Source: Actinomycetota bacterium (GTDB lineage: Bacteria; Actinomycetota; Thermoleophilia; Gaiellales; Gaiellaceae). Taken from it: a stretch of 64,000 nucleotides of DNA. Within the stretch, counting starts at the first letter, position 1. Each line of letters starts with the position of its first letter. Below the pieces are notes generated by a model. It saw nothing but the letters and a program-made list of their open reading frames with translations, was not told where the DNA came from and did no database searches. A program made the translations under genes and the position numbers. The stretch covers positions 1 through 64,000 of the forward strand of contig VAWH01000025.1 in assembly GCA_005888315.1 (NCBI GenBank). Reading direction: 5' to 3'. This document shows positions 35,428 to 43,970 of this stretch, in pieces.

Positions 35428-36202
35428 TCCGTTGGTACGCCCGAAACGTCCAGGTCGCGAATGCAGCGGTCGCCACCGACAAGCCGAAGAGCAGCGCCAG
35501 ATGCAGCCCCACCGAGCCCCACTCCGTACCGCGCAGGACGACCTGCCGCGCCGCGATCACGCCCCAGTTGACGGGATTGAACTTCGCGGCGATCTGCATC
35601 CAGTGCGGCACTTGGCGGATCGAGATCAACGTCGACGAGAGGAAGAACAGCGGCAGCCCGATGAAGTTCGCGATCGCGATCATCGTCGCCTCCTTGCGCA
35701 CCAGCAGCGCGATCCCCTGGGACAGCCCAGCGAAGGCAGAGTTCATCAGCGCCGCGGCCGCGAGGATCACGACCCAGCCGAACAGGCCCGTGTGGACGCG
35801 GACGCCGAGGGCGAGCGAGACGACCAGGATGATCACGCCCTGGACGACCGCGATCAGCGCCGAACGGACGATCTGCGAGACGACGAGCGAGATCCGGCTG
35901 ACGGGCGTGGCGAGGAAGCGGGGCAGCACGTCGCGGTCGAGGTCGCTGATCATGGCCATCCCGCTCCAGGTTGCGCCGAAGAAGGAGTTCATGATCACGA
36001 TCGCCGGAGCGAGGAAGGTGATGTAGGAGCTGGTTCCAAACCCGCCGCCGGGGAGGTTGGTGACGCGCTTGAAGAGCTGTCCGTAGAGAAGCAGCCAGAC
36101 CATCGGCTGCACGAGCAACAGCGCGATCCAGATCGGCTCGCGCATCAGGTTCCGGAGCTGGCGGCCGACCATGAACCAGGTGTGCCGAACGGCGATCGTC
36201 AT
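35420..36202 (-). CDS. ABC-2 type transporter permease
   Basis: 260 residues, six membrane helices in the ABC2 pattern; WFMVGRQLRNLMREPIWIALL at the N-terminus, PAIVIMNSFFGATWSGMAMI and the conserved FLATPVSR loop identify a DrrB/NodJ-like exporter subunit. Works with the ATPase encoded just upstream, overlapping by 4 bases (ATGA). Exports a drug, lipid or polysaccharide; substrate not predictable. Confidence 0.9.
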   Translation of the reverse strand: MTIAVRHTWFMVGRQLRNLMREPIWIALLLVQPMVWLLLYGQLFKRVTNLPGGGFGTSSYITFLAPAIVIMNSFFGATWSGMAMISDLDRDVLPRFLATPVSRISLVVSQIVRSALIAVVQGVIILVVSLALGVRVHTGLFGWVVILAAAALMNSAFAGLSQGIALLVRKEATMIAIANFIGLPLFFLSSTLISIRQVPHWMQIAAKFNPVNWGVIAARQVVLRGTEWGSVGLHLALLFGLSVATAAFATWTFRAYQRTI

Positions 36203-37182
36203 CGTTCCGCCGCGGAATCGTCCTCACGGGCGCCGGCCTCGTCCTCGGCGGCGAACTCGCGGCCCGTGTAGTGGAGGTAGACGTCGTCGAGCGAGGGCCG
36301 ATGGGACGTGACCGCCTCGACGCCGATCCCCCTCGCCTCGAGCGCCGAGAGGATGGAAGGAATCGCGCGGGCGCCGCTCGCGACGCGGCTACGCAGCTTG
36401 CGACCCTCGGACGAGGCCTCGAGCACGTCTTCCAGAGCCGCGACGACCCCCTCCGCATCCGCCGCCCGCCCGTCGCTGAGCTCGACCTCGACCGCCTCGC
36501 CGCGGAGGCTGCGCTTCAGCTCCTCCGGTGTCCCCTCGACGACCACCCGCCCGAGGCTGACGATCGCGAGCCGGTCGGCAAGCTGGTCGGCCTCCTCCAT
36601 GTAGTGCGTCGTCAGGAGGATCGTGAGCGCCTCGCCCTCGGCGAGCCGTTCGAGCTCCTCCCACATCGATGCGCGCGCCTCGGGATCGAGGCCGGTCGTC
36701 GGCTCGTCCAGGAAGAGCACCTGCGGACGATGGACGAGCCCGAGGGCGACGTCGAGCCGCCGCTTCATGCCGCCCGAGTAGCCACGCACGACGCGCTCGG
36801 CCGCGTCGGTGAGGCCGAGCAGATCCAGCAGCTCGCCGACCCGCGCCTCGAGGGCGCGGCCGCCGACGTCTTGGATGCGCCCCTGCAGCATCAGGTTCTC
36901 CCGGCCGGTGGCGTCCCGGTCGACGCCCGAGCTTTGCGGCACGTAGCCGATTGCCCGCCGGACGGCATTTGCCTCGGCGACGACGTCGTGGCCGGCCACC
37001 TCGGCCCGGCCCGCATCCGGCGTCGTCAGCGTCGCGAGCACCTTGACCGTCGTCGACTTGCCGGCTCCATTCGGGCCGAGCAGCCCGAAGAGCTCGCCGG
37101 CGTGGACGCGGAAGCCGACTCCGTCTAGCGCCTGAACCGCGCCATACCGCTTGCGCAACCCCTCGACGACGATCCCGTCCAC
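36199..37182 (-). CDS. ABC transporter ATP-binding protein, DrrA type
   Basis: 327 residues. Walker A GLLGPNGAGKSTTVKVL (about 34), Q-loop YVPQ, signature YSGGMKRRLDVALGL, Walker B VLFLDEPTTGLDP and switch His in LTTHYMEEAD are intact. The roughly 100-residue C-terminal extension after 220 is typical of DrrA-like exporters. GTG start, followed by the permease gene. The pair is a complete half-exporter set. Confidence 0.93.
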   Translation of the reverse strand: MDGIVVEGLRKRYGAVQALDGVGFRVHAGELFGLLGPNGAGKSTTVKVLATLTTPDAGRAEVAGHDVVAEANAVRRAIGYVPQSSGVDRDATGRENLMLQGRIQDVGGRALEARVGELLDLLGLTDAAERVVRGYSGGMKRRLDVALGLVHRPQVLFLDEPTTGLDPEARASMWEELERLAEGEALTILLTTHYMEEADQLADRLAIVSLGRVVVEGTPEELKRSLRGEAVEVELSDGRAADAEGVVAALEDVLEASSEGRKLRSRVASGARAIPSILSALEARGIGVEAVTSHRPSLDDVYLHYTGREFAAEDEAGAREDDSAAER

Positions 37183-37190
37183 GCGAACCG

Positions 37191-37196
37191 AGTCTA
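37191..37196 (-). promoter_or_regulatory. Candidate leaderless -10 (TAGACT) for the ABC exporter
   Basis: Minus-strand TAGACT ends 8 bases before the GTG at 37182; no Shine-Dalgarno. Confidence 0.4.
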
Positions 37197-37214
37197 GTCA
37201 GGGCTGCGGAAGCG

Positions 37215-37245
37215 CCCGCGCGCCGGCGAGAGGCCGGCGCGCGGG
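37215..37245 (-). terminator. Hairpin terminator after the sedolisin gene
   Basis: Perfect 13-bp stem CCCGCGCGCCGGC / GCCGGCGCGCGGG with 5-base loop, starting about 12 bases after the stop of the gene at 37258. No U-tract. Confidence 0.7.
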
Positions 37246-37257
37246 TGATCAAGCGAG

Positions 37258-38481
37258 CTAGAAGCCGCCGATTCCGTTCGGCGTGCCGAGGCCGGTCGGG
37301 CCGTCGTAGCCCGGACCGGCGGTGCAGAGGTACTTCGACGAGGTATTGCGCTTGCCCCTCGAGCAGTTCCCGTTCGAGCCGCTGGCGACGTCGAACAACT
37401 TGCCCGGCGAGGCGTACGGAAGCCGCGCCGCATAGTCAATCGTGTTCGCGTTCTTCGCCAGGCCGTAGACCGAGGCGATGATCGGAGCTGCGACGCTGGT
37501 GCCGCCGAAGACGTACCAGTTCGCTCCCCCGGTCGAGCCGTAGCTGTCGTAGACGGCGACGCCCGTGTTCGGGTCGGCCACCGCTGAGACGTCGGCAACC
37601 GTCCGCCGCCCGCAGCCCGTGTCGGTCTGCCAGGAGCGCTTGGAGATCTGGGCGCTGCAGCCGCTCCCCGCACCGTTCCACGCCGATTCGCTCCAGCCGC
37701 GTGAGTTCACGGCGCTCGTCAAGCTCGTGCCGCCGACCGCGACGACGGTGTTGTAGGCCGCCGGCACCTCGACGCCGTAGCCGCCGTCGCCGGAGCTCAC
37801 CGTGATCGCGACGCCCGGTTGGTCGTACGGGCCGGCATAGCTCGTCTCACCGAAGAACTCGCCGGCGCCGTAGCTGTTGCTGATCGCATTGGCGCCGAGA
37901 GCGTAGGCCTCGTTCACTGCAGCGCCGAGGTCGGCGAAGCTGTTCGAGTCGGCCTCGACGAGCAGGATCTTGCAGTTCGGGCAGACGGCGGAGACCATCT
38001 CGATGTCGAGGTCGATCTCCTGGCCCCAGCCGGTGTCGCCGGCCGGAGGCGCGGTGCCGCCGCGCTGGTTGCGCTTGTCGAAGCAGCCGTTTACCGCCGC
38101 CGGGCACGGCGGCAGGCCGAACTGGCTGCGGTAGGTCGCCAGGTCGGACGCGGCGTTCGGGTTGTCGTAGGCGTCGACGATCGCGACCGTCTGGCCGTTC
38201 CAGTTCCAGCTCGAGCCGGTCGGACCGGACCACTTGTAGGCGCTCGCGAGATCCTGCGGCGAGTAGCCGTACTGGTACGAGGGCGTTGCCAGCGGCGCTG
38301 CCCCGCCGTCGGCCGTGACGACGTGCGCGTCGCAATGGGCGAGACCGGGCACGGCGGCCGTACAGACGTTTCGCTGTCCGTGCGCCGGAAGCGGCTTGGG
38401 CCCGTGCGCGGCTGTGGCGGACCCGCCAGCGAAGGCGAAGATCGCGAACAGCGCGGCGAAGCCGGGAAACAGGCGATTCAT
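37258..38481 (-). CDS. Secreted sedolisin-like serine-carboxyl peptidase (S53)
   Basis: 407 residues. Signal peptide about 1-25. The catalytic Glu and Asp are in WGQEIDLDIEM (about 152-160), the oxyanion Asp in SSGDGG (about 240) and the nucleophile Ser in GGTSVAAPI (about 328), the S53 order E-D-D-S. SPQDLASAYKW near 75 is the usual start of the mature enzyme, so the propeptide is only about 40 residues against roughly 150-200 in most sedolisins. Several Cys suggest disulfides. ATG at 38481 has AGGAGGGTTCA upstream. Hairpins flank it on both sides. Confidence 0.88.
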   Translation of the reverse strand: MNRLFPGFAALFAIFAFAGGSATAAHGPKPLPAHGQRNVCTAAVPGLAHCDAHVVTADGGAAPLATPSYQYGYSPQDLASAYKWSGPTGSSWNWNGQTVAIVDAYDNPNAASDLATYRSQFGLPPCPAAVNGCFDKRNQRGGTAPPAGDTGWGQEIDLDIEMVSAVCPNCKILLVEADSNSFADLGAAVNEAYALGANAISNSYGAGEFFGETSYAGPYDQPGVAITVSSGDGGYGVEVPAAYNTVVAVGGTSLTSAVNSRGWSESAWNGAGSGCSAQISKRSWQTDTGCGRRTVADVSAVADPNTGVAVYDSYGSTGGANWYVFGGTSVAAPIIASVYGLAKNANTIDYAARLPYASPGKLFDVASGSNGNCSRGKRNTSSKYLCTAGPGYDGPTGLGTPNGIGGF

Positions 38482-38539
38482 TGAACCCTCCTCGGAGACT
38501 GCGGGCCCGGAAGGTAACAGCCGAGCCGGATCTTGCAAA

Positions 38540-38556
38540 GCCCCCAAAAAGGGGGC
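38540..38556 (-). terminator. Terminator of the membrane protein gene at 38584
   Basis: On the minus strand GCCCCC-TTTTT-GGGGGC followed by TTTGC. A second hairpin CCCCGC/GCGGGG is at 38563-38580. Both lie just after the stop of the upstream gene. Confidence 0.65.
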
Positions 38557-38583
38557 CTGGCCCCCCGCGAAGGTGCGGGGTGG

Positions 38584-39438
38584 TCACGCCTGCGCGCACC
38601 TCTTCGCGCCGAGAGCGCCGGCGAACTCTCGAAGATGATCGCGCGCCGATTGCGCTCGTGGCGCGTAGCCTGCGACCCTCGAATCGTGCCGAGCGAGAGC
38701 GCCGACCAGCCACACGTCAAGCTCGAGCTTGTATCGCTTCCACGCTAGGAAGTCCCTCTGGAGCCGAGTCCGCTGCCCTTCCGGCGTCAGTCGTTCGAGC
38801 GCGTCGAGAGCCTGTTCCTCGACAACGTTCGCGCGCCTCTGGGTCTCGAGCAGGCCGATGCTCGTTGGCAGAGCCGCGATGCGAGCCTGCTCGCGGGCGC
38901 AGATCCCGTTCGCCGACGCGGCCCAACGGTGTGCGCGGCGGCTTGCCGAGATCGCCGTGGTCGCCGCAAGCGCAACCATTCCGGCGAGCACTAGCGTGAG
39001 CGCGACGAGCGACACGCGTCGTACGCGGCTCTGCGGCTGAAACAAGGCTCGGCCTGGCATTCGGATCTTCACCGGCGACAAGCTCAGCTGCGCGGCGAGC
39101 GCAGCATTCAGAGCTCGCGCCGCCGAGATGCGCTTTCGCCGGGCCGGCGCGCGGAGCCGCATGGCTCCGAAGACGAGCAGTGGGTAAAGAAGGCCATCCG
39201 GCCGCCAGCTCCAAGTGAGCCCGAGCTCGGCGAGAACCAGGACGACAAGCAAGAGATGCAGCGGCCGAAACCGTTTCCGCCAGGACAGCCACTCGAGCAT
39301 CGCATCCGCAAACCCGACGGCGTACGGGGCGTCCCTCGGATCATCGACCGCGACCCCCTTGCGGACAGCCCGTGCCACGCGCCGCCGGCGCGCGCGGGCG
39401 AGGTCGAGCCACTTCACCTCATGCCGAGGATCGGTCAT
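38584..39438 (-). CDS. Membrane protein of unknown function
   Basis: 284 residues. A basic N-terminal region (LARARRRRVARAVRKG), two adjacent helices at about 66-100 (LHLLLVVLVLAELGL, LLYPLLVFGAMRL), a third at about 150-172, then a C-terminal soluble helical domain with two Cys (about 187 and 281) that may face outside. No family recognised. ATG at 39438 was chosen because the frame upstream runs into sucC antisense sequence. Divergent from sucC. Confidence 0.7.
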   Translation of the reverse strand: MTDPRHEVKWLDLARARRRRVARAVRKGVAVDDPRDAPYAVGFADAMLEWLSWRKRFRPLHLLLVVLVLAELGLTWSWRPDGLLYPLLVFGAMRLRAPARRKRISAARALNAALAAQLSLSPVKIRMPGRALFQPQSRVRRVSLVALTLVLAGMVALAATTAISASRRAHRWAASANGICAREQARIAALPTSIGLLETQRRANVVEEQALDALERLTPEGQRTRLQRDFLAWKRYKLELDVWLVGALARHDSRVAGYAPRAQSARDHLREFAGALGAKRCAQA

Positions 39439-39504
39439 CGACCCTCGATCGGCAGGGCCCGATCGCCGCTTGAGTGCGCCGGCGGCGGCTAGAGTCCGCC
39501 GCCG

Positions 39505-40647
39505 GTGGATCTCTACGAGTACCAGGGCAAGGAGCTGTTTCGGCGCTTCGGGATCCCGACGTCCGAGGGGCGCCTCGCCTCGACGCCGGCCGAGGCGCAA
39601 GCCGCGGCGGAAGAGCTCGGCGGCCAGGTCGTCGTCAAGGCCCAGGTGCTGACCGGCGGGCGCGGGAAAGCCGGCGGCGTCAAGCTCGCCGAGGGGGCCG
39701 ACGACGCCGAGCAGAAGGCGAACGAGATCCTCGGCCTCGACATCAATGGGCACGTCGTCCGCAGGCTCTGGATCGAGCGCGCTTCCGAGATCGCCAAGGA
39801 GTACTACCTCTCGGTCACCTTCGACCGGGTCGAGAAGAAGCCGCTCTTCATGCTCACTACGAAGGGCGGGATCGAAATCGAGCAGGTCGCCGAAGAGACG
39901 CCGGAGAAGCTGGCCCGGCTCCACGTCGACCCTCTGGAGGGCTACCAGCCCTATCAGGCTCGTCGCCTGATCTACGGCGCGGGTATTGCGGACCCGAACG
40001 AGCAGAAACAGCTGCTCGACATAGTCGGGAAGCTCTACGCGTGCTTCGTGGGAACCGACGCGATGCTCTGCGAGATCAATCCGCTGATCGTGACGCCGGA
40101 GGGTGAGGTGCGGGCGCTCGACTCAAAGTTCACGGTCGACGACAACGCGCTCTACAAGCACCCCGAGATCGCCGAGATGCGCGATCCGGAATCGGTCCCG
40201 CCCGAGGAGCGTGCCGCGCGCGAGAAGGGCGTGACATACGTAAAGCTCGACGGCGAGGTGGGGATCCTCGGCAACGGCGCCGGTCTCGTGATGTCGACGC
40301 TGGACGTGATCACGTCGGCGGGTGGCCGGCCGGCGAACTTCTGCGACCTCGGCGGCGGCGGCGATGCGCAGGGAGTCGTCGACGCGCTCGAGGTGATCAG
40401 CGCCGACCCGCAGGTGCGGTCGATCTACTTCAACATCTTCGGCGGGATCACGCGCACGGACGAGGTCGCGCGCGGGATCCTGACCGCGCTCGAGCAGATC
40501 GGGATCGAGCATCCGATCGTCGTCCGCCTCGACGGCACGAATGCCGAGGAGGGTCGTCGGATCCTGGCCGACTCCGGCCAGGGCAACCTGCACGTCGAGC
40601 CGACGATGCTCGAGGGCGCGAAGCGGGCCGTGGAGCTGGCCAAATGA
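39505..40647 (+). CDS. sucC: SucC, succinyl-CoA synthetase beta subunit
   Basis: TCA-cycle enzyme joining succinate and CoA with NTP. 380 residues. ATP-grasp domain begins MDLYEYQGKELFRRFGIPTS, VVKAQVLTGGRGKAGGVKLA gives nucleotide-binding residues, EINPLIVTPEG the metal-binding loop, and the C-terminal ligase domain has GNGAGLVMSTLD and FFNIFGGITR-like YFNIFGGITRTDEVA. Start GTG; a TAGAGT hexamer ends 9 bases before it. Separated from sucD by a repeat and a methyltransferase gene, which is unusual. Confidence 0.95.
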   Translation: MDLYEYQGKELFRRFGIPTSEGRLASTPAEAQAAAEELGGQVVVKAQVLTGGRGKAGGVKLAEGADDAEQKANEILGLDINGHVVRRLWIERASEIAKEYYLSVTFDRVEKKPLFMLTTKGGIEIEQVAEETPEKLARLHVDPLEGYQPYQARRLIYGAGIADPNEQKQLLDIVGKLYACFVGTDAMLCEINPLIVTPEGEVRALDSKFTVDDNALYKHPEIAEMRDPESVPPEERAAREKGVTYVKLDGEVGILGNGAGLVMSTLDVITSAGGRPANFCDLGGGGDAQGVVDALEVISADPQVRSIYFNIFGGITRTDEVARGILTALEQIGIEHPIVVRLDGTNAEEGRRILADSGQGNLHVEPTMLEGAKRAVELAK

Positions 40648-40649
40648 CC

Positions 40650-40716
40650 GCGGCGTCGCTCGCGATGCCGCTTGAGAGGCCACAGTGGCTTTGCCGCTGT
40701 GGCCGTCTAAACCCGG
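40650..40716 (+). repeat. Family 1 repeat, copy B
   Basis: GCGGCGTCGCTCGCGATGCC, then CTTGAGAGG, a 10-bp stem CCACAGTGGC-TTT-GCCGCTGTGG (one G-U pair), then GGCCGTCTAAACCCGG. It begins right after the sucC stop. Confidence 0.78.
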
Positions 40717-40753
40717 CTCGGTCGCCAATAGCCATTCGTGTCTCGGAGACGGC

Positions 40754-41410
40754 GTGACTGAATTGTGGGACGAGCGGGCGCAGGCGTACCGTGATTCGAA
40801 GACCCACGCAGAAGGCGACGATCTCGACCTCGTCGTCGAGTGGTGCGCGCCGGGGCCCGGGCGAAAGGTCATCGACGTCGCCACCGGCGGCGGCCATGTG
40901 GCTCGGCGGCTCCGAGAGCAGGGGTGTGAGGTCGTGACCACGGACTCCTCCCCCGGAATGAAGCCCGACGTCGTCTCACGCGCCGAAGACCTGCCGTTCG
41001 CCGACGGCTCCTTCGACTGTGCAGTCTCGCGGATCGCGCCCCACCACTTCGGAGACATCGGCAGGGCGATCGAGGAGATGGCGCGGGTCTCCAACGACGT
41101 CGTCGTGATCGAGGACACGCTCTTCTCGAGCGAGCGCCACGAGCAGGCGGAGAAGCTGCGAGACCCGACCCACGTTCGCAACTACACCGAGGACGAATGG
41201 ATCGAATTCCTGACCGGCGCGGGGCTCGAGGTCGAGCAACGACAGCTCTTCGAGAAGGTGCACCCACTCGAGGACTGGCTCGGACGAACCGGCTGCGAGG
41301 GCGAGGAGGCCGAGCGGGTCAAGGAGCTGCTCGCCGACCGGATGACCGACGACGGGGTTGCCTGGACGGACGTCAAGCTGGTCCTCAAAGCCCGAAAGTC
41401 ACAGCGCTGA
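40754..41410 (+). CDS. SAM-dependent class I methyltransferase
   Basis: 218 residues of the UbiE/Methyltransf_11 type. SAM-binding motif I is [15 protein letters not shown] (about 34-48), motif [10 protein letters not shown], and [24 protein letters not shown] (motifs III-IV) includes the common DLPF...FD pattern. Substrate unknown; UbiE-like sequences methylate quinones or other small molecules. GTG start; TGA overlaps the sucD ATG, so it has become part of the suc operon. Confidence 0.85.
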   Translation: MTELWDERAQAYRDSKTHAEGDDLDLVVEWCAPGPGRKVIDVATGGGHVARRLREQGCEVVTTDSSPGMKPDVVSRAEDLPFADGSFDCAVSRIAPHHFGDIGRAIEEMARVSNDVVVIEDTLFSSERHEQAEKLRDPTHVRNYTEDEWIEFLTGAGLEVEQRQLFEKVHPLEDWLGRTGCEGEEAERVKELLADRMTDDGVAWTDVKLVLKARKSQR

Positions 41411-42269
41411 TGGCGATCATCGTCGACCACGACACAAAGCTCGTCGTCCAGGGTGAGACCGGGCGCGAGGGCTCGTTCCACACGCTTCGCAACCGCAACT
41501 ACGGGACCGACGTCGTCGCCGGCGTCACACCCGGGAAGGGCGGGCAGGACCTCGAGGGCATCGCGATCTTCGACACGGTCGCCGAGGCTGTCGAGGAGAC
41601 GGGAGCGAACACCTCGATGGTCTTCGTGCCGGCGCGCTTCGCCGCCGACGCGATCTACGAGGGCGTCGACGCGGGCATCGAGGACTGCCGGCGCACGAGA
41701 TGCTGCGGATCTACAACTACATCAAGCCGCGTGGGATCACGATGCTCGGGCCCAACTGCCCCGGCGCGCTTTCGCCGGGCAAGGCGAACGTGGGGATCAT
41801 CCCCGCGGAAATCTTCCGCGAGGGGCGGATCGGGCTCGTCTCGCGCTCGGGCACGCTGACATACCAGATCGGCCACGAGCTGACGCAGCTCGGGCTCGGC
41901 AACTCGACTATCGTCGGCATCGGCGGCGACCCCGTCGTCGGCTCGTCGTTCATCGACGTGCTGGCGAAGTTCGAGGCGGACGACGAGACCGAGGTCGTCG
42001 TCCTGGTGGGCGAGATCGGCGGCGCCGAGGAGGAGAAGGCGGCCGAGTTCATCGGCGCCGAGATGACCAAGCACGTCGTGGGTTACATCGCGGGCTTTTC
42101 AGCTCCGCCCGGCAAGACGATGGGCCACGCGGGCGCGATCATCTCAGGCTCCGCCGGCACAGCCGAGGGCAAGCAGGCAGCCCTCGAGGCGCACGGCGTC
42201 CGGGTAGGCAGGACACCGACCGAGGCGGCGCAGCTCGCCGCCGAGGTTGCGAGCGCCGTCCTTTCCTAG
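41410..42269 (+). pseudogene. sucD: SucD, succinyl-CoA synthetase alpha subunit, frameshifted
   Basis: Partner of SucC. The first 93 codons ([38 protein letters not shown]) and the part from 41693 on ([27 protein letters not shown], active-site His in GKTMGHAGAII) are excellent SucD, but in different frames. At about 41681 GIE is followed directly by GACTGCCGGCGCAC, whereas the family needs about nine codons (TIVCITEGI-like) before PAHEM: a net loss of about 22 bases. As written no full-length SucD can be made. Either a real pseudogene or an assembly error, since sucC is intact. Confidence 0.85.
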
Positions 42270-43876
42270 CGGATCCTCAGCGAGGCGCAGCTGGTGCTGG
42301 CGTTTCCGGCGCCGTCGACGGCGCGAACGCAGAAGCGGCCGACGAGGCGCCGCCGGGGCGCGCGCCACGCGAGCCAGGAGACGAGCGTGTCGTCGGTCGG
42401 TCTCAGCGTCCGGCCGAGCCTCTTCACCAGCAGGCGGCCGCGATACAGCGAGACCCGCTCGGTCGTCTCACCGCGGTCGTCTCGCACGCGATAGGTCAGC
42501 TTGACCGTTCGACCGCGCCGTCCCGTCGCCGGGTAAGCGCGCACGAACGGCGGCACGGTGTCAGGCGGGTCCGGCACCGGCAGGACCGCGGGAGGCGGTG
42601 AAGGCGGAGCCGGAGGCGGAGGCGGCGGTGCAGGCGGAGGAGGTGGGGGAGCCGGGGTCGTGCCTGCGGCGAGCGCCGCGTTCACGTTCACGCGCCCGTA
42701 GCCGTAACTCTGCTGCCAGGTGCACCCGTCGCAAGTGCTGTACGGGTCGCTCCCGTAGGCGACGCCGCCGACCTTGTCGGCGCTCGCGGCCAGCAAGCGG
42801 CGGACATCGGCAGGGGTCGACTCCGGATGCTCGCCGAAGCGGAGGGCCGCGAGCCCCGCCACGAACGGCGAGGCCATTGAGGTGCCGTCCCACTGCTCGT
42901 AGAGGTTGCCCGGCACGCTCGACCAGATGCCGACACCGGGAGCCGAGACGAAGACGTCGGGCGAGCCGTAGTTCGAAAAGGACGCGGGCGAGTCGAACTG
43001 GTCCGTCGCAGCGACTCCGACCGCCCCCGGACACGCCGCCGGGGCGCTCGGCGTCGACGACGAGCTGTTTCCTGCGGCCGCGACGACCAGCGCGCCATAA
43101 GTGTGCTCGGCCGTGTAGACGGCGTCGCAGTCGGTCTGCGAGTAAGCCCCGCCGAGGCTGAGGTTGATCACGCGGGCGCCGTGCTGGGCGGCCCAGAGGA
43201 TCCCGTTCGCGACGTCCGAGTCGTAGCCAGAGCCGGTCGAATCGAGCACCTTGACCGGGATGATCGGAGAGGAGAACGCGACTCCGGCGACTCCGAGGCC
43301 GTTGTTCGTCGCGGCGCCGGCGATGCCGGCCACGTGCGTCCCGTGGCCTTCGTCGTCGGTGGCCGGGCCCGGCAGGCACGGGTTCGGGTAGAGGCAGCTC
43401 GCCCCGAGATCGGTGCGCACGCGGCCGGCGAGGTCCTCGTGCGCCGCCGAGACTCCCGTGTCGACGACGGCGAGCGGAGCTCCGCCGGTCGCGCCGTACG
43501 CGCCGGGGTAGAGCGCCCAGCCGTCGAGGGCGCCCGTGAGTGCGAAGGCCCATTGGGAGGAAAATTTCGGATCGTTCGGCGCCGCCAGACTCAGCGCCTC
43601 GACCCGGCCGTTCGGCTCCGCGTAGGCGACGTCCGTCCGCTTCGCGTAGGCGGCGATCCGCGCGGCGGGCGACTCGCCGGGCGGCAGGCGGACGACCGAG
43701 ACCCGGTTTGCCGTTTGCCCGACGGCTTCGTCGCCGAGCGCGTCGATCCGCGCCGCTGCGCGGCTCGGCTGCTTGAACTTGACGAGGATCGTGGGCGAGC
43801 TCGCGGCGTGGGCGGCCGGCGCGCAGACGAGCGCGAGGATCACTGGTGCGAGGCGAAGGCGGACAGGCTCGAGCAT
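42266..43876 (-). CDS. Secreted subtilisin-like serine peptidase (S8)
   Basis: 536 residues. Signal peptide about 1-24, an I9-like propeptide (about 28-95, VKFKQPSRAAARIDAL), then the S8 domain with Asp in VVDTGV (about 138), His in GHGTHVAGIAGAA (about 177) and Ser in GTSMASPFVAG (about 331), all intact. A Pro-rich linker (about 406-432) joins a C-terminal beta-sandwich-like domain of 95 residues with two Cys. Extracellular protein degradation. Overlaps sucD 3' end by 4 bases, convergent. Confidence 0.94.
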   Translation of the reverse strand: MLEPVRLRLAPVILALVCAPAAHAASSPTILVKFKQPSRAAARIDALGDEAVGQTANRVSVVRLPPGESPAARIAAYAKRTDVAYAEPNGRVEALSLAAPNDPKFSSQWAFALTGALDGWALYPGAYGATGGAPLAVVDTGVSAAHEDLAGRVRTDLGASCLYPNPCLPGPATDDEGHGTHVAGIAGAATNNGLGVAGVAFSSPIIPVKVLDSTGSGYDSDVANGILWAAQHGARVINLSLGGAYSQTDCDAVYTAEHTYGALVVAAAGNSSSSTPSAPAACPGAVGVAATDQFDSPASFSNYGSPDVFVSAPGVGIWSSVPGNLYEQWDGTSMASPFVAGLAALRFGEHPESTPADVRRLLAASADKVGGVAYGSDPYSTCDGCTWQQSYGYGRVNVNAALAAGTTPAPPPPPPAPPPPPPAPPSPPPAVLPVPDPPDTVPPFVRAYPATGRRGRTVKLTYRVRDDRGETTERVSLYRGRLLVKRLGRTLRPTDDTLVSWLAWRAPRRRLVGRFCVRAVDGAGNASTSCASLRIR

Positions 43877-43970
43877 GGTGTGCGGCGACGCTCAGTTGCG
43901 TCATCGGCAGCGCGACCGGCCGGCGTCTCCCCCGAACGGAGGACGCCTGCTGGTCTGGCAGTCTGCCGGT

